Assembly (NCBI GenBank): GCA_030673085.1
Contig: DAOVFE010000034.1
Location: 1 to 10,276 of the forward strand
Length of the DNA stretch: 10,276 nt
Source: Anaerolineales bacterium
Lineage (GTDB): Bacteria > Chloroflexota > Anaerolineae > Anaerolineales > E44-bin32
Reading direction: 5' to 3'
The translations under genes were made by a program, and so were the position numbers. The stretch's first letter is position 1. The number at the start of each line of letters is the position of its first letter. The notes under the pieces were generated by a model that worked only from the letters and a program-made list of their open reading frames with translations, searched no databases and was not told the origin of the DNA. This document shows, piece after piece, positions 6,823 to 10,276 of the stretch.

Positions 6823-6860
6823 AAAATAATCGTCCCATTTGATAGAAATGGGACGATTAT
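6823..6860 (-). terminator. Intrinsic terminator of glnA
   Basis: A perfect 15-bp stem is formed by 6826-6840 and 6846-6860 around a 5-nt loop. Its core is TCGTCCCATTT / AAATGGGACGA. In the glnA direction it is followed by TTTT (complement of 6823-6826), and it lies about 30 nt after the glnA stop codon. The stem is long and stable, so readthrough into the serine block should be low. Confidence 0.88.
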
Positions 6861-6890
6861 CAACTAAATCAAGGCTTTTTATCCATTCGG

Positions 6891-8225
6891 TCAGGCAGTC
6901 TCGAGATACTGCTTTACTTCCCAATCTGTCACTTGGGTACAGTAATTCTCCCACTCTGCTCGCTTGGCGCGAACGAATGCATCATACACATTGGGACCAA
7001 GTGCATCCTTGATTATTTGATCCTTAGCGAGCTCATCCAGTGCATTTCCCAGTGAATTCGGTAATTGTCCAATATTCATTTCCGCTAATTCGTCCTTGTT
7101 CATGGCATAAATATTCACATCATTCACTGGCGGCGGGCATTTCATTTTCCTATTGATTCCATCAAGACCAGCAGCCAGCATCGCTGCAAAAGCAAGATAA
7201 GGATTACAGGATGGATCGGGGAAGCGAAGCTCTGCCCTAGATGCCTCTGCATGGTCGTCCGGAGAGTATGGAATTCGAATCATAGCTGAACGATTTATTT
7301 GCGCCCAACATACATAAACCGGCGCTTCGTATCCAGGTACAATTCGCTTATAAGAATTTACAGTTGGAGCAACAATTCCTGCTAAAGACTTTGCATGAGC
7401 GAGCTGTCCTGCAATAAAGCCATATGCCAGTTTCGAAAGATGATAAGGATCGGCTTTATCATAGAAAAGATTATTCCCTTTCTCATCAAATATCGATTGG
7501 TGAACATGCATGCCAGATCCATTGATTCCATAAATTGGTTTTGGCATAAATGTAGCGATAATCCCAAATTTAGCCGCCAACGCTTTGACTGTGTACTTCA
7601 GCGTTATGACATTATCTGCCGTTCGTAGAGCATCAGCAAAATGAAAATCAATCTCATGCTGACCAAGTGCCACTTCGTGATGTCCCATCTCGACTTCAAG
7701 ACCCATGCTTGATAAAGCCAGCATGAGTTCGGCACGGACGCGCGAGGCGGCGTCACTGGCCGAAAAATCAAAATATCCGCCAACATCATAGGGAACTGGA
7801 TGCATATCATCTGGTCCATTCTTCTTTATCAGGAAGAATTCCGGCTCCGGTCCTACATTATAGCGCCAGCCCCTCTCCTTCAGTCTATTAAGTAGACTCT
7901 TTAAAATGCCTCTTGGCGATCCCGGAAAAGGCGAACCATCAGGAGAATAAATATCGCAGAAAATGCGCGCTCGTCGCACCTCCGCTTGGGTCCAAGGCAA
8001 TACTGCATAGCTGCTTTCATCTGGCACAAGCAGCATATCGCTTTCCTGGATACGGGCGAATCCTTCTACTGAAGATCCGTCAAACCAGACACCTTCATCC
8101 AAAGCCCTCTGTAGTCGCTCGATAGGAATATCTACGCTCTTTACTACGCCAGTGACATCAGTGAATTGTAGGCAAATGAACTTTACCTCGTCTTCACGCA
8201 CCCTCTGTTGAAGTTCTGATGACAT
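6891..8225 (-). CDS. glnA: Glutamine synthetase, type I (GSI-alpha)
   Basis: This 444-aa enzyme makes glutamine from glutamate, ammonia and ATP; the family acts as a cytoplasmic dodecamer. Diagnostic blocks are FDGSSVEGF (48-56), metal ligands in GPEPEFF (125-131: Glu127, Glu129) and HHEVALGQHEIDF (182-194: Glu184, Glu191). The ATP/metal His240 lies in NGSGMHVHQS, the glutamate-binding segment NSYKRIVPGYEAP (290-302) includes Arg294 and Glu300, and AELRFPDPSCNPYLAF (331-346) includes Arg334. The short length and NIYAMNKDEL (371-380) in place of the NLYDLP adenylylation site mark the GSI-alpha class, which is not expected to be adenylylated. Arg58 in GFARIQESDM matches the Bacillus residue involved in feedback inhibition. 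The start has AAGGAGAG before it. It is a single-gene transcript with its own promoter, long leader and terminator. Confidence 0.96.
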   Translation of the reverse strand: MSSELQQRVREDEVKFICLQFTDVTGVVKSVDIPIERLQRALDEGVWFDGSSVEGFARIQESDMLLVPDESSYAVLPWTQAEVRRARIFCDIYSPDGSPFPGSPRGILKSLLNRLKERGWRYNVGPEPEFFLIKKNGPDDMHPVPYDVGGYFDFSASDAASRVRAELMLALSSMGLEVEMGHHEVALGQHEIDFHFADALRTADNVITLKYTVKALAAKFGIIATFMPKPIYGINGSGMHVHQSIFDEKGNNLFYDKADPYHLSKLAYGFIAGQLAHAKSLAGIVAPTVNSYKRIVPGYEAPVYVCWAQINRSAMIRIPYSPDDHAEASRAELRFPDPSCNPYLAFAAMLAAGLDGINRKMKCPPPVNDVNIYAMNKDELAEMNIGQLPNSLGNALDELAKDQIIKDALGPNVYDAFVRAKRAEWENYCTQVTDWEVKQYLETA

Positions 8226-8230
8226 ATTGT

Positions 8231-8238
8231 CTCTCCTT
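8231..8238 (-). promoter_or_regulatory. Ribosome binding site of glnA
   Basis: The minus strand reads AAGGAGAG, five bases before the ATG at 8225, a near-consensus site. It lies about 30 nt after the base of the structured element in the leader. Confidence 0.8.
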
Positions 8239-8267
8239 AAATTGCCCGAATTCTTTCAGTCTATTGC

Positions 8268-8326
8268 CTGGCTTATAGTCGCTCTTGATATTGCGGGCCT
8301 TTTTCCCAATATATATAAAAAGCCAG
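8268..8326 (-). promoter_or_regulatory. Two-part stem-loop in the glnA leader
   Basis: In the glnA sense, CTGGCTT (complement of 8320-8326) pairs with AAGCCAG (complement of 8268-8274). Within it, ATATTG (complement of 8307-8312) hmm-free pairs with CAATAT (complement of 8288-8293), around a loop GGAAAAAGGCCCG. An asymmetric internal loop separates the 7-bp outer and 6-bp inner stems. The shape could be a regulatory RNA or protein-binding site. It does not match the glutamine riboswitch as I remember it and has no T-run, so it is not a terminator. Confidence 0.4.
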
Positions 8327-8450
8327 CACCTAATCATGCGATCTTATTTGCCGAGATTCCACGGGGAAAGGCTCATTACTTATTAACAGTTTCCGTTTGT
8401 CAGGATTGGCAAATGCTCTGCCCTCAAATCATCGGATGGGAATTCCGGGC

Positions 8451-8479
8451 ATTGTAGCAATCCATGAATTAGCAGTCAA
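8451..8479 (-). promoter_or_regulatory. Strong sigma70-type promoter for glnA
   Basis: On the minus strand TTGACT (8474-8479, 5 of 6) and TACAAT (8451-8456, 5 of 6) are separated by exactly 17 nt. The predicted transcription start is near 8444. This is the best-matching promoter pair in the window, and glnA is the only gene directly downstream. Confidence 0.72.
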
Positions 8480-8605
8480 GCCAAATTGGCGCTGCAATTT
8501 TATCATTCATAAATTTCAACACTGTGCTTTTCCCTGCCAGATAATTGCGCGAATTGCATTAAGGCTAGCTTGGGATGAGAAGTCAACATTATTGTTTCGA
8601 AATTA

Positions 8606-10081
8606 TTATTTCTCGATTCTATTCGGAGGACATAATTGTAACTTGATCGCTCGCTTCGATGAATTTTTTATGCGAGCCTCATGAGCCATTCGAAGGCCTA
8701 CAATCCAAAGAACATGATCTCCAATGGTTACTAGTGGCCATTGTTTTCGAGCTAACTGCGGGATGTGCAAGTTGATCAGCAGATCCGAAACCTTAATTCT
8801 TCCCCCCGACCCCAAGGGCTGAATACGATCGCCGGCCAGCCGTGAGCGCACAATAATTTCTCCGGAAACGCAATCAGCATCAAATACAGCCGTTCGCCCG
8901 GTCGGATCGTCCCGCAAACTAGCCAGCATGTTATCCGTCACTCGCACTCGCTTTGCAGTAAGACGCCACCCATCGGCCAAATCGAGATTACCCGGCAGTG
9001 GCAACATTTCAGAATGAAGATCTTTCAATTGAGGGTATTGTGGAAAGCTTATTCGAGCACCCGGAAAGCTGATAATGACTTCCAAGCCTGCCTGCCAAAG
9101 ATCTAGGCCACCAATAAGCGGTAATCTTGCCGGCTGCGAGCAATTAATTGCCTCCAATCCCCGCTCGATAACCTCAAATGAAATGTCGCGCTGTTCTGGC
9201 CGCAGCTTTCGTATGACCTCCTTCATAATTGATCTCTGCAGTGCAATTGGAGAATCCTTAAATTCCGCCCGATCGATAGCTAGTCCACCCTCTCCTGCTG
9301 CTCTTATGATTCTGGGCCAATTCTGTTTTGTAAGCGAATTAACAAGATCAGCCTCGCCAGCCATAACTCGGCTCATTCGGAGCAAGACCTGGCGAATTCC
9401 AGGATTGTAATCCTCCAACAACGGCAAGAGTTTATGACGCAGACGATTACGAAAGAAAGCAGTATCTAGATTGCTAGAATCCTGGCGTGGAATAATCCCG
9501 ATCTTCGAACAATGATCTTCGATTTCTGCCCGTCCGATCGTGAGAAGCGGACGCACCAACATAATCCCTCTGGTGTTGGGGATAGGGATAACATCCGTAA
9601 TACCCACCCACGCATCCAGGCATGTCTTAGCCAGCATCCCGCTTAATCCTGATACGCCAGCCCCTCGCAGGAAATGCATTAGCACGGTCTCAACTTGATC
9701 GTCATTATTATGGCCAGTTGCAATATATTCGAAGTCATAATCCTTAGCGACGCGTATTAGAAACCGATAACGAAGAATTCGCGCTGCTTCTTCAAGCGAG
9801 AGCCCTTTGCGAGCAAGAGCTCTTACATCCTCTTGTCCGACTATAATAGGAATTCCATAATCCTGTGTAACTTCGCTGACGAACTTCGCTTCATCTCTAC
9901 TTTCGGCACGCAATTGATGATCGAGATGTGCAACGACCAGTTGATAGCCAAGATGATGTAGGCAATCCAACAAGCATAGGCTATCAGCGCCGCCGGACAC
10001 ACCTACAACCAGCGCCTGGCCTGGCTTTAGAAGGCTCTCTTTCTCAATAAAGGCTTTAACCTTGTCGTAAAGATCCATCAT
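8606..10081 (-). CDS. tilS: tRNA(Ile)-lysidine synthetase, long form
   Basis: This 491-aa ATP-pyrophosphatase-fold enzyme attaches lysine to C34 of the CAU-anticodon tRNA-Ile, so that it reads AUA and is charged with isoleucine; it is essential in most bacteria. The PP-loop SGGADS is at 29-34. The family block HNNDDQVETVL (124-134) leads into FLRGAGVSGLSGM (137-149), then RPLL (177-180) and PRQDSSN...FFRNRLRH (198-216). The C-terminal TilS domain is visible at about 411-470 (VRSRLAGDRIQPLG, ARKQWPL, WIVGLRMAHEA), so this is the two-domain long form, full length and unbroken. Two Met codons are adjacent (10081 and 10078). There is no good Shine-Dalgarno sequence, and a -10 box lies only 6 nt upstream. 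The usual partners hpt/ftsH are not visible beside it. Confidence 0.95.
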   Translation of the reverse strand: MMDLYDKVKAFIEKESLLKPGQALVVGVSGGADSLCLLDCLHHLGYQLVVAHLDHQLRAESRDEAKFVSEVTQDYGIPIIVGQEDVRALARKGLSLEEAARILRYRFLIRVAKDYDFEYIATGHNNDDQVETVLMHFLRGAGVSGLSGMLAKTCLDAWVGITDVIPIPNTRGIMLVRPLLTIGRAEIEDHCSKIGIIPRQDSSNLDTAFFRNRLRHKLLPLLEDYNPGIRQVLLRMSRVMAGEADLVNSLTKQNWPRIIRAAGEGGLAIDRAEFKDSPIALQRSIMKEVIRKLRPEQRDISFEVIERGLEAINCSQPARLPLIGGLDLWQAGLEVIISFPGARISFPQYPQLKDLHSEMLPLPGNLDLADGWRLTAKRVRVTDNMLASLRDDPTGRTAVFDADCVSGEIIVRSRLAGDRIQPLGSGGRIKVSDLLINLHIPQLARKQWPLVTIGDHVLWIVGLRMAHEARIKNSSKRAIKLQLCPPNRIEK

Positions 10082-10087
10082 AACTCG

Positions 10088-10096
10088 ATTATAGCA
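10088..10096 (-). promoter_or_regulatory. Extended -10 promoter abutting tilS (possible leaderless start)
   Basis: The minus strand reads TGCTATAAT (extended -10, TGnTATAAT), then CGAGTT, then ATGATG. The expected start point, 6-7 nt after the -10 box, is the A of the first ATG (10081). No -35 match stands at 16-18 nt, as is allowed for extended -10 promoters. The motif itself is perfect; whether it is used is untested. Confidence 0.55.
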
Positions 10097-10159
10097 TCAG
10101 CCTTTTAAAAGCGGTCTTAATATAGCTAGAATAAGCTGACCTTTAATACTGAGGGTGTT

Positions 10160-10188
10160 AAAAAAACATATTTACCCATAAAAGGGTA
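10160..10188 (-). terminator. Possible minus-strand terminator upstream of tilS
   Basis: On the minus strand TACCC (10184-10188 complement) and GGGTA (10173-10177 complement) form a 5-bp stem with a 6-nt loop, followed after 6 nt by seven T (complement of 10160-10166). Together with the large hairpin immediately upstream it could end a transcript arriving from beyond the right edge. Spacing to the T-run is longer than ideal. Confidence 0.35.
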
Positions 10189-10234
10189 TGGTATATGTGG
10201 GGTGGAAGCTCCGCTTCCACCCCACATATACCAT
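10188..10234. repeat. Perfect 22-bp hairpin with 3-nt loop
   Basis: Bases 10188-10209 and 10213-10234 are perfectly complementary over all 22 pairs around the loop TCC. The inner half is GC-rich (GGGGTGGAAGC / GCTTCCACCCC) and the outer half AT-rich (ATGGTATATGT). It lies outside any visible gene, between tilS and the window edge. The plus strand has no T-run after it; the minus strand reaches a T7 run about 20 nt later. It may be part of a terminator, a palindromic intergenic repeat or a MITE-like remnant. Confidence 0.85.
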
Positions 10235-10276
10235 CATTTCGGCAATTCTTAACAATCTCATGCTATCTATAGCCCG

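Larger units (their letters stand above)
6475..6890. other. 416-nt intergenic stretch between glnA and the aminotransferase
   Basis: The stretch contains the aminotransferase ribosome binding site and promoter (6481-6540) and the glnA terminator (6823-6860). The middle is AT-rich and shows a 7-bp hairpin GGCTATC (6590-6596) / GATAGCC (6609-6615), about 50 nt upstream of the -35 box. A smaller ATCGA/TCGAT hairpin lies at 6756-6769. I see no gene or known regulator site, and no GlnR/TnrA-type TGTNA...TNACA box. Confidence 0.5.
8226..8605 (-). other. 380-nt gap holding the glnA promoter and a leader of about 219 nt
   Basis: No gene is supportable here. From the predicted transcription start near 8444, glnA would carry an untranslated leader of about 219 nt, far longer than the other leaders in this window. 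The remainder (8480-8605), after the tilS stop codon, is AT-rich and shows no convincing terminator hairpin with a T-run, so tilS readthrough into glnA is possible. Confidence 0.5.

Noticed and set aside
6891..8225. Adenylylation-controlled (GSI-beta) glutamine synthetase
   Set aside because: Tyr373 is present, but the surrounding NIYAMNKDEL differs from NLYDLP, and the 444-aa length lacks the GSI-beta insertion.
8283..8312. Sigma54 (-24/-12) promoter before glnA
   Set aside because: A GG-N10-GC spacing exists (in TTGGGAAAAAGGCCCGCAAT), but the flanking bases do not match TGGCAC-N5-TTGC, and a much better sigma70 pair lies upstream.
8227..8457. 76-codon plus-strand open frame opposite the glnA leader
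   Set aside because: It is antisense to the promoter and leader of glnA, has no ribosome binding site and no recognisable motif.
1..10276. CRISPR arrays, tRNA or rRNA genes, phage or defence genes
   Set aside because: I saw no regularly spaced direct repeats, no tRNA or rRNA signatures, and no proteins of those classes; apart from the IS end the content is housekeeping.

Overview
The window looks like a piece of bacterial chromosome holding mostly housekeeping metabolism. It carries seven intact or partial protein genes, no RNA genes that I can recognise, and one clipped mobile element at the left edge. Genes start mostly on ATG behind purine-rich Shine-Dalgarno sequences (AGGAG, AAGGAGAG, AGGTGGAG), and base composition is moderate. 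The glutamine synthetase is of the short GSI-alpha type, and a DUF1385 (YqhQ-like) membrane protein is present. Together these suggest Bacillota or an environmental phylum such as Chloroflexota or Armatimonadota. I cannot fix the phylum from sequence alone.

Layout, left to right. Positions 1-302 hold the 3' end of an IS3-family transposase and probably the right end of that element. A plus-strand esterase of the PF00756 type (406-1398) has its own promoter and a short leader. A gene-poor stretch (1399-1854) separates it from a plus-strand DUF1385 membrane protein (1855-2727), which ends at a two-way terminator. The rest is on the minus strand, in three transcription blocks read right to left. 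The first is tilS (tRNA-Ile lysidine synthetase, 8606-10081), with an extended -10 box so close to the start codon that its mRNA may be leaderless. The second is glnA (6891-8225), driven by a strong promoter about 220 nt upstream and ended by a 15-bp terminator hairpin. The third is a serine-biosynthesis block: a class V aminotransferase (5407-6474), a short ACT-less SerA-type dehydrogenase (4252-5157), and a DUF1015 protein (2928-4250) translationally coupled to serA.

How the genes fit together. SerA would oxidise 3-phosphoglycerate to 3-phosphohydroxypyruvate, and the class V aminotransferase would convert this to O-phosphoserine in place of SerC. No serB phosphatase is in the window. The DUF1015 protein overlaps this pathway and carries a DGHHR motif like that of ParB-fold free-serine kinases, so it may act on serine or phosphoserine; this is inference. 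GlnA assimilates ammonia and indirectly feeds the amino donor pool.

The least-explained sequence is in leaders and intergenic DNA. These are a long-range inverted repeat closing a roughly 117-nt element between the aminotransferase and serA, a structured long leader before glnA, and a perfect 22-bp hairpin at the right edge. None matches a riboswitch class that I recognise.
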